A stretch of DNA of 64,000 nucleotides, taken from Polaribacter sp. Hel_I_88. GTDB taxonomy: Bacteria > Bacteroidota > Bacteroidia > Flavobacteriales > Flavobacteriaceae. Where the stretch lies: contig NZ_JHZZ01000001.1 of the NCBI RefSeq assembly GCF_000687935.1, forward strand, positions 1,612,001 through 1,676,000, in the 5' to 3' direction. The notes below the pieces were generated by a model. The model saw only the letters and a program-made list of their open reading frames with translations, did not search any database and had not been told where the DNA came from. Shown here one piece after another: positions 8,862 through 17,398 of this stretch (position 1 is the stretch's first letter; every line of letters starts with the position of its first letter). Both the position numbers and the translations under genes were made by a program.

Positions 8862-10625
8862 TTATAACTGTTTATCTAATTCAACGATTACTTGTTTTGC
8901 TCTCTCAAATTCCTGTTTCATTTCAGTGTCTGTAACAGGTGTGTAGCGTGCAAAATCAGATGCTTTTAATACGTCTATAAATTGTTTAATAGTAGTTTCA
9001 TTTACTTTTCTTTGTTCAAGAATTTTTGCAATATTTTCTTTACTTATGTCTGCAATTTCTACAATTAATTTTGCTTTTAAATAATTGTGTAAAGCACGCT
9101 CTAAAGCTTCGTAAAAAGCTTCTTTTTTACCTAGTTGTTTTTGTGCTTCCGATAAATATTTTTTAGCTAATCTTTCTGCTTTTCTTAATTTAAGACCAAC
9201 AAGATCACTATTACGTTTTTCGTTGTTTTTAGCAATGATAATTCCTATAGGAATAATTGCTAAAGGCAGCAATAATAAAAGGTAGAATAAGTAAGATTTG
9301 TAAAAATCGTTATTTTCTTTGGGTGTAAAAGTGCTTTGGGTTTGTATATATCTAAAATTGTTGCCAGAGGTAACCACATTTTTCTTTGTAGCAGAATTGC
9401 CATTATTTGTAATTAATTCTTTACCCTCAGTAACATTTACGTACAAATCATCAGTATTAATAGTATTGTACTCTTTTGTATTTGGATTAAAATATGAGAA
9501 AGATACATTTGGTATTTTATATTTGCCTTTGTATTGAGGAACAACAGTGTAAGAATCTGTTACAGAACCACTCAAACCATCAGTTGTAATTCTTACGTCT
9601 TCTTTTCTTTCTGGTTGATATTTTTCTAATTCAGCAGGTGTTTCTACAGAAGGTAATTCAAATAATTTTAAGTTTCCTTTTCCTGAAACTGCTACTTTAA
9701 TTTGAGATGATTCATTTGCTTTTAAAATATCTTTACTTAGAGAAACATCAAAATTAAATTCACCAACAGCACCTGTAAAGTTTTCTGGTTTGCCTTCAAA
9801 AGGAAGACTTTCTGGACTAATAACTTTTTTGGGTGATGAAAACTCTTTTCTTATATTTTTGGTGATTACGTTTCCAAAAAAGTCTGCTCTTCCTGTGGGT
9901 ACACCAATGGTAATATCCATTTTCATTGGGTCTAACGTAAGTCTTCCTGTTTTTGTAGGAATTAGCAACGCTTTTTGAAGTACTATATATCTATAATTTT
10001 CTCCATTATATTTCCCCATTTTAACAGGGAAGCCATTTATTTTAATTTCTTGATTCCAAAAACCATTGTATTGTGGAGCTTCAGTTACAGAAGTATCATA
10101 AACACTTATATTTTCACTTACATACAATCTATATTCCACATAAATACCTTCGCCAACATATGGTTTAGATTTAGAAATTTCTGCTACTAAATGAATATTT
10201 TGTTCGGCTATATAATTTGGATCATTTGGATTTTCTGGAACCTCAATAGCATCTGAAACAATAACTTTTATCATTTTAGAATTTAACGTATTTCCATTAA
10301 TTTTAATACTTGCAGCATCAATAATTAATTCGCCTTTTCTGGTAGGTTGTAATATATATGTATAAGATTGAGAAAAACTAACTTTTCCGTTAATCCAAGA
10401 TTGACTAACAGATTGGCTTGGGCCTTGAATAACCTTAAAATCACTAAATTTTGGAGGTGTAAAATCGTCTGCACCTTGTTTATTTATAGAAAATTCTATT
10501 CGTAAACGCTGGTTTAAGCCCAGTTTATTTTTACTAACACTTACCTCTAATTCCGCTTGTTGAGCAAAAGTAGCAAATGAAAGCAAGCTAAGTATACAAA
10601 CAAAAAATCCTTTTCTAAATTCCAT
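8862..10625 (-). CDS. batD: BatD family protein
   Basis: 587 residues from the chosen start. An in-frame ATG exists 57 bp upstream, but the one used here opens a clean signal peptide (MEFRKGFFVCILSLLSFATFAQQ). Tandem beta-sandwich BatD modules fill about residues 25-420, a membrane helix (FYLLLLLPLAIIPIGIIIA) follows, and a cytosolic helical tail of about 120 residues closes the protein. BatD is thought to be the membrane-anchored partner of the VWA proteins BatA and BatB. The gap to batE is a single base. Confidence 0.87.
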   Translation of the reverse strand: MEFRKGFFVCILSLLSFATFAQQAELEVSVSKNKLGLNQRLRIEFSINKQGADDFTPPKFSDFKVIQGPSQSVSQSWINGKVSFSQSYTYILQPTRKGELIIDAASIKINGNTLNSKMIKVIVSDAIEVPENPNDPNYIAEQNIHLVAEISKSKPYVGEGIYVEYRLYVSENISVYDTSVTEAPQYNGFWNQEIKINGFPVKMGKYNGENYRYIVLQKALLIPTKTGRLTLDPMKMDITIGVPTGRADFFGNVITKNIRKEFSSPKKVISPESLPFEGKPENFTGAVGEFNFDVSLSKDILKANESSQIKVAVSGKGNLKLFELPSVETPAELEKYQPERKEDVRITTDGLSGSVTDSYTVVPQYKGKYKIPNVSFSYFNPNTKEYNTINTDDLYVNVTEGKELITNNGNSATKKNVVTSGNNFRYIQTQSTFTPKENNDFYKSYLFYLLLLLPLAIIPIGIIIAKNNEKRNSDLVGLKLRKAERLAKKYLSEAQKQLGKKEAFYEALERALHNYLKAKLIVEIADISKENIAKILEQRKVNETTIKQFIDVLKASDFARYTPVTDTEMKQEFERAKQVIVELDKQL

Positions 10626-10743
10626 AAGTGGAAAGAAAGTAATATTTAAAACTGACTTTTTTAAATAATCTTTTAAATTCATAATAATCTTTCTTATTTC
10701 CTAAAGGAAAGAAATATTTGATTTATTTTTTATAGAGAAAGAG

Positions 10744-10784
10744 TGGGGCTTCCTTCCCTTTGGGAAGGATTGAGGATGGGCTTC
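10744..10784. repeat. Short palindromic repeat in the Bat operon (copy A)
   Basis: CCTTCCC (10752-10758) and GGGAAGG (10762-10768) flank TTT, followed by ATTGAGGATGGGCTT. The same core with the trailing AGGATGGGCTT appears inverted at 16183-16214 and split at 15257-15310. Copy A overlaps the batC stop region. Confidence 0.7.
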
Positions 10785-11611
10785 TACCAATCTTTTTCCT
10801 GTTTTACTTTTTTACCCTTTGCCTTTTGGGCATTCATTTTCTTTTGTGTCTTTTTTTCTTCGTTATTTAAGCTTTCTAACAACTGCTTAATTTGTTCAGG
10901 AGACATTTTTCCTTGTTGTTGCTTAGGTTTTTGATCCTTATCATCTTTTTTAGGATCGTCTTTTTGATCTTTATTTTTATCCTGCTCGTCTTTTCCGTCT
11001 TTATCTTTGTCGTCTTTTCCTTCATTCTCTTTATCCTTTTCATCATCTCCTTCTTTCTTGTCTTTATTATCCTTGTCTTTATCGTCTTTGTCTTTATTAT
11101 CCTTGTCTTTGTTATCCTTATTATCCTTGTTGTCTTTATTATCTTGATTTTCTTTGTCAAGCATTTTTTGAGCAACTGCTAAATTATAACGAGTTTCATC
11201 ATCATTAGGATTGTTTCTTAAAGAGTTTTTGTAAGCATCTACAGCACCTTGATAGTTTTTTGTTTCCATCATTGCATTTCCAAGATTATGATACGCTTCT
11301 GCTTTTGTAAACTTATCTTCTGCTGTTTTTGCTGATAATTCAAATTGAGGAACAGCCTCTTTAAAGTTTTTATTTTGATACATAGCGTTTCCTAAATTAT
11401 AACTTGCTTTGTCATAATTAGAATTATTGCCTAACGCTTTTTTATATGCTACAGAAGCATCTGTAAATTGATTTTGACTGTACAATTTATTGCCTTCTCT
11501 AACCATTTTTCTTGCCTTACGTTGTAAAGCAATTGAATCTTTTTGTGCACTAATTTCATTTGATGAAAAGATCATTAAGAACACAATAAGTATGTTTAAG
11601 TATGTTTTCAT
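10784..11611 (-). CDS. batC: BatC: TPR protein with a long charged tail
   Basis: 275 residues. A signal peptide (to about residue 22) and TPR repeats (about 38-150, with YNLGNAMYQNKNFKEAVPQFE and YHNLGNAMMETKNYQGAVDAYKNSLRNNP) are followed by an extremely low-complexity Asp/Lys/Asn tract (about 151-232). A conserved end (MSPEQIKQLLESLNNEEKKTQKK...QEKDW) matches BatC. It lies 5 bp after batB. The charged tract is encoded by a near-tandem hexamer/nonamer DNA repeat, which explains the long spurious reading frames on both strands there. Confidence 0.87.
   Translation of the reverse strand: MKTYLNILIVFLMIFSSNEISAQKDSIALQRKARKMVREGNKLYSQNQFTDASVAYKKALGNNSNYDKASYNLGNAMYQNKNFKEAVPQFELSAKTAEDKFTKAEAYHNLGNAMMETKNYQGAVDAYKNSLRNNPNDDETRYNLAVAQKMLDKENQDNKDNKDNKDNKDKDNKDKDDKDKDNKDKKEGDDEKDKENEGKDDKDKDGKDEQDKNKDQKDDPKKDDKDQKPKQQQGKMSPEQIKQLLESLNNEEKKTQKKMNAQKAKGKKVKQEKDW
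10955..11160. repeat. Degenerate short tandem repeat inside batC
   Basis: On the plus strand the region is built from variants of TCTTTATTATCCTTG and TCTTTATCG units, encoding alternating Asp, Lys and Asn on the minus strand. It is prone to slippage, so length may vary between strains. Confidence 0.75.
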
Positions 11612-11616
11612 GTTTG

Positions 11617-12663
11617 TTATTTTTTCGTTTTTTCTTCGTTAAATAAATCTACTTTTTTCAACCATTTTGTTTTTTTATCAAACAAGAAAATATCAAAAAG
11701 TAAAAATAAAATACCTATTCCTAAAAACCATTGAAATTGGTCTTTATAATCTGAAAATTGTTTCGTTTCAAATTCGTTTTTTTCTGCGTTTGCAATTATG
11801 TCTGCCATTATTTTTACAGGATTTTCAGTAATATTACCATCCATATAATTTCCTTTAGCAACATCGGCAATTTCTTGTAAAACCTCTGGCATTCTTTTAG
11901 TAATTACAGTTTCTCCTTGGTTGTCTTTTTTATAACCAATCATTTCATTATTTAAACGCATTGGAATTGGTCCACCTCTTTCTGTACCAACACCAATGGT
12001 AAATATCTTTACTCCATCATTATTCAAATTCTGTGCCACTTGTTTTGTTTCTTCTTGATGATCTTCACCATCAGAAATAATAATTAAAAATCTATTGGTT
12101 TGATCATCATTATTATAATAGGTTTTGGCAAGTTCTAAAGCTTCGTTAATGGCTGTTCCTTGGCTAGAAACCATATCTGGATTTGCGTTTTGCAAAAACA
12201 TATTGGCAGCTGCATGATCTGTAGTTATTGGCAAAAGTGGATACGCATTACCAGCGTAAATTATAATTCCAATTCTATCTGAACCTAATTGATCTATAAT
12301 TTTAGAGATAATTTGTTTGGCTTTTTCTAGTCTGTTAGGAGCAATATCTTCTGCCAACATACTTTTAGAAACATCTAAAGCAAATACAATGTCTACACCT
12401 TCTCTTTTTACGGTTTGTAATTTTGATCCCATTTTAGGGTTTACCAAAGAAATTACTAAAAATGCAATTCCTAACAATAACATCAATAGTTTTAAACTTG
12501 ATTTAAAGGTAGATGAATTTGGCGCTAATTTTTTTAATAATTCTGGATTAGAAAATTTACGTTGTGTTCTTTTTTTCCACCAAAAAACCAATAGAAAAAC
12601 AACAATCATTATTGGAATGATTGCTAATAAGTAAAAATAAATTGGTTCTTCTAGTCTATACAT
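11617..12663 (-). CDS. batB: BatB: VWA-domain membrane protein
   Basis: 348 residues from the ATG at 12663. An in-frame extension to 12753 would add a stretch encoded by the neighbouring repeat DNA and is unlikely. N-terminal membrane helices (about 9-29 and 57-75) precede a von Willebrand A domain with an intact MIDAS motif (Asp97-Val-Ser99-Lys-Ser101), and a C-terminal helix follows near residue 310. VWA proteins of the Bat system are presumed substrates or partners of MoxR AAA+ ATPases. The gene is separated from batA by the four-helix-bundle cassette. Confidence 0.87.
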   Translation of the reverse strand: MYRLEEPIYFYLLAIIPIMIVVFLLVFWWKKRTQRKFSNPELLKKLAPNSSTFKSSLKLLMLLLGIAFLVISLVNPKMGSKLQTVKREGVDIVFALDVSKSMLAEDIAPNRLEKAKQIISKIIDQLGSDRIGIIIYAGNAYPLLPITTDHAAANMFLQNANPDMVSSQGTAINEALELAKTYYNNDDQTNRFLIIISDGEDHQEETKQVAQNLNNDGVKIFTIGVGTERGGPIPMRLNNEMIGYKKDNQGETVITKRMPEVLQEIADVAKGNYMDGNITENPVKIMADIIANAEKNEFETKQFSDYKDQFQWFLGIGILFLLFDIFLFDKKTKWLKKVDLFNEEKTKK

Positions 12664-12672
12664 TGTTTTAAT

Positions 12673-13195
12673 GTGTAATTGTTTAATCGTGTAATTGTTG
12701 TTTGCGTAATCTAAATTTGTTTTTAATTGTGAATTGGATTTACAGTTACACAATTGAACACTTCAACAATTACACAGATTTCAATTGTGTAATTGATGTT
12801 TAACTGTTCAATTGTGATTTTCTTAAAGCGTTTAACATATTTGATATTTTATAAATTCTTTTTCTTAAATCAGTATAAACTTCATCATTTATAAATTTAA
12901 GTTTATTGCATAAAATAATATGATTTAAAACTTCCATTGTTGAGCTAAATGCTATTGTTGAAAAATGTGCTTTGTCTTTATCCGTAATTCGTGATGTGCC
13001 TTCTGCAATATTTGCAGAAATTGAATTTGATGCTCTTTTTAACTGACTTGTAATTCCAAACTTTTCATCTGAAGGAAAATTTCTTGTAATTCTATAAATT
13101 TCAACAGAAAGGTCAATTGCTTCTTGCCAAACCTTTAATTTCTCAAATGAAAATATGTACATCTTTTTTACAATTACACAGTTAAACGATTACAC
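12673..13195. mobile_element. Four-helix-bundle (IVP-type) cassette with imperfect inverted ends
   Basis: The 25-bp left end (12673-12697, GTGTAATTGTTTAATCG...) and the right end (13171-13195, CAATTACACAGTTAAACG...) are inverted copies matching at about 22 of 25 positions. Further ACACAATT/AATTGTGT blocks lie at 12740-12830. The element contains exactly one gene and splits batA from batB. Mobility is inferred from the ends and from the disrupted operon order. Confidence 0.55.
12800..13162 (-). CDS. Four helix bundle protein (23S rRNA intervening-sequence-protein family)
   Basis: 120 residues matching the family seen inside 23S rRNA intervening sequences and as orphan genes in Bacteroidetes. 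It has the opening FEKLKVWQEAIDLSVEIYRITRNFPSDEKFGITSQLKRASNSISANIAEGTSR and a helical C-terminal half. No enzymatic activity is known for the family; relatives include the Avd accessory proteins of diversity-generating retroelements. No reverse transcriptase or template repeat is visible nearby. It sits within inverted AATTACAC-type repeats inside the Bat operon. Confidence 0.88.
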   Translation of the reverse strand: MYIFSFEKLKVWQEAIDLSVEIYRITRNFPSDEKFGITSQLKRASNSISANIAEGTSRITDKDKAHFSTIAFSSTMEVLNHIILCNKLKFINDEVYTDLRKRIYKISNMLNALRKSQLNS

Positions 13196-13209
13196 ATAAA
13201 TACATCAAT

Positions 13210-14220
13210 TTAAATAAAACTCTTAAACAACGTATTTCTCAACAAGAATTCCAATAGTAAAAAACCAAGTGCTAAAAAGACTAAATCTCGATACATTTCT
13301 TGATAATTATAATATTTAAATTCTTCTATTTTTGTTTTTTCTAGCTTGTCAATTTCATCATAAATTTCTTTTAAAGTTTCGTTATCTGTTGCTCTAAAAT
13401 ACTTTCCATTGGTTTCTTTTGCAATGTCTTTTAGCAAGGCTTCATCAATTTCTACTTGTTGTTTTCTAAAATTTAAAAGTCCAGTTCTTGGATCTTTACT
13501 CCAAGGAAAATCTGCCATTCCATTTGTACCAATTCCAATTGTGTACACTTTAATTCCCAGTTCTTTTGCCAATTCTGTTGCAGTTCTTGGATCTATATTT
13601 CCAGAATTATTTACACCATCTGTTAACAAAATAATTACTTTACTTTTTGCTTTACTTTCTTTTAACCTATTTACACCAGATCCCAAACCCATACCAATGG
13701 CTGTACCTCCATCTAATTGACCCCATTGTAAACTAGAAATGGTACGTTTTACAATTCCTTTATCACTGGTAATAGGTGTTTGCGTAAAACTTTCTCCTGC
13801 ATAAACCACAATTCCTATTCTGTCATTTGGTCTTCTATCCACAAAATCTACAGCAACTTTTTTTAAGGCTTCTAATCTATTTGGCTTTAAATCTCTCGCC
13901 AACATACTAGCAGAAACATCAATTGCCATTACAATATCTATTCCTTTATTCGATTTTGTTTTTTTACTTACAGATACATTTCTTGGTCTTGCCAAAGCTA
14001 CAATGATTGCAGCCAAAGCCAATAATCTCAACAAACCTAAAATTGGTTTTAATTTTGATAAAATAGACGATTTTGTGTTAAAACCTTTAATGCTTGGCAC
14101 TGTTAAAACAGCAGCATCTCTTTTACGGACAAAGAAAAACCAAACCGCTAATAAAGGAATTAATATCAGCAACCATAAAAACTCGGGATTTAGAAATTCG
14201 AAATTACTCCAGTTTTTCAT
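13210..14220 (-). CDS. batA: BatA: VWA-domain membrane protein
   Basis: 336 residues. Membrane helices at about 13-31 and 59-78 precede a von Willebrand A domain with a complete MIDAS (Asp101-Val-Ser103-Ala-Ser105, later TDGVNNSG), and a C-terminal helix (LVFLALGFLLLEFLL) follows. Its start overlaps the end of the preceding gene by 17 bp, which indicates co-translation. BatA and BatB are paralogues, as in other Bacteroidetes Bat operons. Confidence 0.9.
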   Translation of the reverse strand: MKNWSNFEFLNPEFLWLLILIPLLAVWFFFVRKRDAAVLTVPSIKGFNTKSSILSKLKPILGLLRLLALAAIIVALARPRNVSVSKKTKSNKGIDIVMAIDVSASMLARDLKPNRLEALKKVAVDFVDRRPNDRIGIVVYAGESFTQTPITSDKGIVKRTISSLQWGQLDGGTAIGMGLGSGVNRLKESKAKSKVIILLTDGVNNSGNIDPRTATELAKELGIKVYTIGIGTNGMADFPWSKDPRTGLLNFRKQQVEIDEALLKDIAKETNGKYFRATDNETLKEIYDEIDKLEKTKIEEFKYYNYQEMYRDLVFLALGFLLLEFLLRNTLFKSFI

Positions 14221-15202
14221 CTTTGCTAATTGGTTTTGGTTTCAAATTATGAACTACTTCTTCAGCGTCTTTTCTATCTTCCTCTATTTCTGGAGCTAAT
14301 GGTTTCGATTTTGCGAACTTCACTAAATCTGCTTCTTGTAATAAAGCTTTTAATTTTTTAATAGTTTCTTTAGTGGTATTGATCGTATTTGCATCATGGA
14401 AATCATTTAGTGTCTCAATAATTTCATCTGTTGTTTTTTCTAAAGCAGGTACTTTTAATTCACGCTCAATATAAGCACGAATTATTTCTGTCAACTCAAT
14501 ATAGTACTCTTTAACTTTATTATTTTGCCATAATAACTTTTCATCTAATTCGCCCAATTTATGCATTGCTTCTTCATAAGGAGGTAATGCAACATAAGTA
14601 GGTTCATCTTCTTCAAGTTTTCTTTTTCTGATAACAAACCAATAAATCCAGAAACCAATAATTAATAAAGCTGCTATTAATAAATAGATGTACATTTTAA
14701 AATCATCAAAAGTATAAGGTTCTTTTTTGATAGATTTAATTGGGAATTTTTTAATTTTTGTAGTGTCAATAGCAACTGTAGCAACGTTTATCAACAAAGA
14801 GTCTGTAAGATATGCTTGATTTTTTACAAAGACTTGCTGTTGAGGAATGTAAAATGCGCCACTATCAAAACCTGTTAACACATACTTTTGAATTAGCATA
14901 TTGTTTAAAGTATCTACTCTAGCTGAATCTATAACTTCTAAACCTTGCAATTCCAATTTAGGTAGAATAACATTATCAGTTTCATTGACAGAAATTCTAT
15001 AGGTAAATTGCTCTCCAATTCTAATTTTAGAAGTTTCAACTTGCGATTTTACCATCGAATTTTGAGCAAAAGAAGCAAAACCACAAAAAAGAAAAAGAAA
15101 AAAGCCTATCTCTCTAACTCTCTTTCCAAAAGAAAGAGAGCACTTGGCTTGTGCGTATTTTTCACTTGACTGAAAACCTTTAAATGTATTTCTTTTTTTC
15201 AA
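14204..15202 (-). CDS. Membrane-anchored Bat-operon accessory protein
   Basis: 332 residues. An unusually long basic N-region (about 30 residues) precedes the hydrophobic signal core (GFFLFLFCGFASFAQ). An extracytoplasmic beta-rich domain (about 55-150), one membrane helix (about 170-190, MYIYLLIAALLIIGFWIYWFV) and a cytosolic helical domain follow. That domain (EYYIELTEIIRAYIERELKVPALEKTTDEIIETL) resembles the DUF4381-type C-termini found between DUF58 and batA genes. Part of the N-region is encoded by a palindromic repeat (15118-15140). No alternative ATG lies between that repeat and the signal core. Confidence 0.75.
   Translation of the reverse strand: MKKRNTFKGFQSSEKYAQAKCSLSFGKRVREIGFFLFLFCGFASFAQNSMVKSQVETSKIRIGEQFTYRISVNETDNVILPKLELQGLEVIDSARVDTLNNMLIQKYVLTGFDSGAFYIPQQQVFVKNQAYLTDSLLINVATVAIDTTKIKKFPIKSIKKEPYTFDDFKMYIYLLIAALLIIGFWIYWFVIRKRKLEEDEPTYVALPPYEEAMHKLGELDEKLLWQNNKVKEYYIELTEIIRAYIERELKVPALEKTTDEIIETLNDFHDANTINTTKETIKKLKALLQEADLVKFAKSKPLAPEIEEDRKDAEEVVHNLKPKPISKDEKLE
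15118..15140. repeat. Palindrome inside the 5' end of the Bat accessory gene
   Basis: CTCTCTTTC (15118-15126) and GAAAGAGAG (15132-15140) form a perfect 9-bp stem with a 5-nt loop. They encode the AKCSLSFGKRV part of the signal-peptide N-region of the overlapping gene. Confidence 0.7.
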
Positions 15203-15252
15203 CTTTTAATTATCTGTTTTAATGACGATTCCATTAACATTTACCATCTGAG

Positions 15253-15312
15253 TGTTCCTTCCAGTCGCCTGCATTGAGCGCAGTCGAAATGGGAAGGTTA
15301 GGATGGGCTTTT
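15253..15312. repeat. Nested short repeats in the Bat operon (copy C)
   Basis: CCTTCC (15257-15262) and GGGAAGG (15291-15297) followed by TTAGGATGGGCTT are the arms of the same repeat as copy A. The loop here is replaced by a segment holding CATTGAGCGCAGTCGAAATG (15272-15291), a motif I recall as a separate common flavobacterial intergenic repeat. One repeat appears to have inserted into another. Confidence 0.6.
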
Positions 15313-16181
15313 TATCTCCCTTTATATTTAAAATAACCTAATAATTTCTTTACGTAACTCTCGTCAACTCTCGTGTTTATTGTTCCTGCACCACTTCTTT
15401 TAAATGTACTTAAATAATAATCTGCAAGTCTTAATGCGTTTGCTTTGTAACTATTTCTTATTGATTTTGATGCTGTATTTACATATTGTATTGAGCCAGA
15501 CTCAGCATCTAACATGGGTACCATTCCCAAATTAGGAATCTCCTCATCGTGTTTATCATATACTCTAATTCCTGTTAAATCGTGTTTTTTACTCGCTATT
15601 TTAGCTGTTTTTTCATAATCATCGTCCATAAAATCCGACAACATAAAAACGATGGCTCTTTTTTTCATCACACTAGATAAAAATTTTAAAGCCACACTAA
15701 TATTTGTTTTTTTACTTTTTGGTTTGAACTCTATTAGTTCTCTAATAATTCTTAAAACGTGACTTTTTCCTTTTTTTGGTGGAATAAACAATTCAATATC
15801 ATCAGAAAAAAGAATTAAACCAACTTTATCATTATTTTGAGTCGCAGAAAAAGCCAATGTAGCAGCGATTTCTGTAACAGTATCTTTTTTAAATTGATTG
15901 ATGGTTCCAAAAGATTCTGAGCCAGAAACATCCACCATTAACATCATTGTTAATTCGCGTTCTTCTTCAAAAACTTTAATGTAAGGTTCGTTATAACGTG
16001 CAGTAACATTCCAATCAATGGCTCTTACATCATCACCAAATTGATATTGGCGCACTTCAGAAAAAGTCATACCTCGTCCTTTAAATGATGAATGGTATTC
16101 ACCACCAAAAATATCATTAGACAAGCGTTTTGTCTTAATTTCTATTTTACGAACTTTTTTTAGTATTTCCTTTGTATCCAT
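15312..16181 (-). CDS. DUF58 domain protein of the Bat operon
   Basis: 289 residues, soluble, with the DUF58 signature GRGMTFSEVRQYQFGDDVRAIDWNVTARYNEPYIKVFEEERELTMMLMVDVSGS (about residues 35-91) and a VWA-like fold (DVSGSESFG, later LSDFMDD). DUF58 proteins accompany MoxR ATPases. It lies between moxR and the accessory gene, separated from each by about 110-125 bp of repeat-bearing DNA. Confidence 0.9.
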   Translation of the reverse strand: MDTKEILKKVRKIEIKTKRLSNDIFGGEYHSSFKGRGMTFSEVRQYQFGDDVRAIDWNVTARYNEPYIKVFEEERELTMMLMVDVSGSESFGTINQFKKDTVTEIAATLAFSATQNNDKVGLILFSDDIELFIPPKKGKSHVLRIIRELIEFKPKSKKTNISVALKFLSSVMKKRAIVFMLSDFMDDDYEKTAKIASKKHDLTGIRVYDKHDEEIPNLGMVPMLDAESGSIQYVNTASKSIRNSYKANALRLADYYLSTFKRSGAGTINTRVDESYVKKLLGYFKYKGR

Positions 16182-16182
16182 G

Positions 16183-16214
16183 AGCCCATCCTAAATCCTT
16201 CCCAAAGGGAAGGA
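16183..16214. repeat. Short palindromic repeat in the Bat operon (copy B)
   Basis: CCTTCCC (16197-16203) and GGGAAGG (16207-16213) around AAA, preceded by AGCCCATCCTAAAT, are the reverse complement of copy A. The 16264-16310 stretch (CTCCTTTGGGGGAATTAAAGGGGCTTATGG) is a diverged relative that overlaps the moxR stop. Confidence 0.7.
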
Positions 16215-16305
16215 CCTTTACTTTTAGCTTAAATTCTATTTGATTGATTTTTTAAATAACGTCGATTCCATTTTGCTTTTTCTCCTTTGGGGGAATTAAA
16301 GGGGC

Positions 16306-17295
16306 TTATGGTACCTCTACTTCATTAATAATTAAGTTGATAATCTCAACAGATGTTACATTTTCTGCTTCTGCTTCATAGGTAATTCCTATTCTGTGAC
16401 GTAAAACATCAAAAACAACAGCTCTAACATCTTCTGGAATTACATACCCTCTTCTTTTAATAAAAGCGTAGCATTTTGCAGCTCTTGCAAGGTTAATACT
16501 TCCTCTTGGAGATGCTCCAAAACTGATTAAATCTTTTAATTCTGGTAAATTATATTTTTCTGGATAACGAGTTGCAAAGATGATATCAAGAATATATTTC
16601 TCAATTTTTTCATCCATATACACTTCATTTGCAGCTTTTCTTGCTCTAATAATTTGCTCAACAGAAATTACTGGATTTACAGATGCAAAACCACCAGTTA
16701 AATTCTGACGCATAATAATTTGTTCGTCTTGTAATTTTGGATAATCAATTACAACTTTTAACATAAAACGATCTACCTGTGCTTCTGGTAAAGGGTAAGT
16801 ACCTTCTTGTTCTACAGGGTTTTGGGTTGCCATTACTAAAAATGGTTCATCTAATTTAAAGGTAGTTTCGCCAATTGTAATTTGGCGTTCTTGCATGGCT
16901 TCTAACAATGCAGATTGCACTTTTGCAGGAGCTCTGTTAATTTCATCTGCTAAAACAAAATTTGCAAAAATTGGTCCTTTTTTAATTTCAAAACTGTTTT
17001 TTTGCATATTGTAAATCATGGTTCCAACAACATCTGCAGGCAGCAAATCTGGCGTAAACTGCACTCTACTAAAAGAGGCATCTACAGCTTTAGATAAGGT
17101 GTTAATAGCTAATGTTTTTGCCAATCCAGGAACACCTTCTAGTAAAATATGCCCATTACCAAGCAAGCCAATTAACAAACTTTCAATCATTTGTTTTTGC
17201 CCAACAATAACTTTGTTCATTTCTAGAGTAAGAATGTCTATAAAGGCACTTTCTCTTTCTATTTTTTCATTAATAGCTCTTACATCTACATCCAT
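16306..17295 (-). CDS. moxR: MoxR family AAA+ ATPase
   Basis: 329 residues. Walker A is GVPGLAKT (54-61), Walker B is VLADEINRAP and sensor 1 lies in MATQNPVEQEGTYPLPEAQVDRF. MoxR ATPases act as chaperones that remodel or load VWA-domain partners. This is the first gene of the Bat operon, and a -7 type promoter box lies about 35 bp upstream. Confidence 0.92.
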   Translation of the reverse strand: MDVDVRAINEKIERESAFIDILTLEMNKVIVGQKQMIESLLIGLLGNGHILLEGVPGLAKTLAINTLSKAVDASFSRVQFTPDLLPADVVGTMIYNMQKNSFEIKKGPIFANFVLADEINRAPAKVQSALLEAMQERQITIGETTFKLDEPFLVMATQNPVEQEGTYPLPEAQVDRFMLKVVIDYPKLQDEQIIMRQNLTGGFASVNPVISVEQIIRARKAANEVYMDEKIEKYILDIIFATRYPEKYNLPELKDLISFGASPRGSINLARAAKCYAFIKRRGYVIPEDVRAVVFDVLRHRIGITYEAEAENVTSVEIINLIINEVEVP

Positions 17296-17328
17296 GATTT
17301 TGATAATTGATTTTTAAATTTTAGAAAA

Positions 17329-17336
17329 CAAATCTA
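17329..17336 (-). promoter_or_regulatory. Candidate -7 element for the Bat operon
   Basis: On the minus strand the sequence reads TAGATTTG, matching the Bacteroidetes TAnnTTTG box, 34 bp upstream of the moxR start. I see no clear TTTG element at the expected upstream spacing, so support is partial. Confidence 0.4.
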
Positions 17337-17398
17337 CAATTTTAACATTTTGCCATTTGTTAAAAGTAGGTTAAAGATTTTCTAAGGTTTTGTTTATT

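Noticed and set aside
10960..11160. Possible CRISPR-like or minisatellite array
   Set aside because: Units are short, degenerate and without unique spacers, and the frame encodes a charged BatC tract.
10876..11182. Long open frames on both strands opposite and within batC, encoding Lys/Ile- or Phe/Ile-rich proteins
   Set aside because: They come from the low-complexity Asp/Lys/Asn repeat of batC read in other frames. Their composition is a direct product of the repeat, and BatC itself has signal peptide, TPRs and a conserved C-terminus.
12800..13162. Avd-like accessory gene of a diversity-generating retroelement
   Set aside because: No reverse transcriptase, template/variable repeat pair or target gene is nearby. 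Only the four-helix-bundle family is shared.
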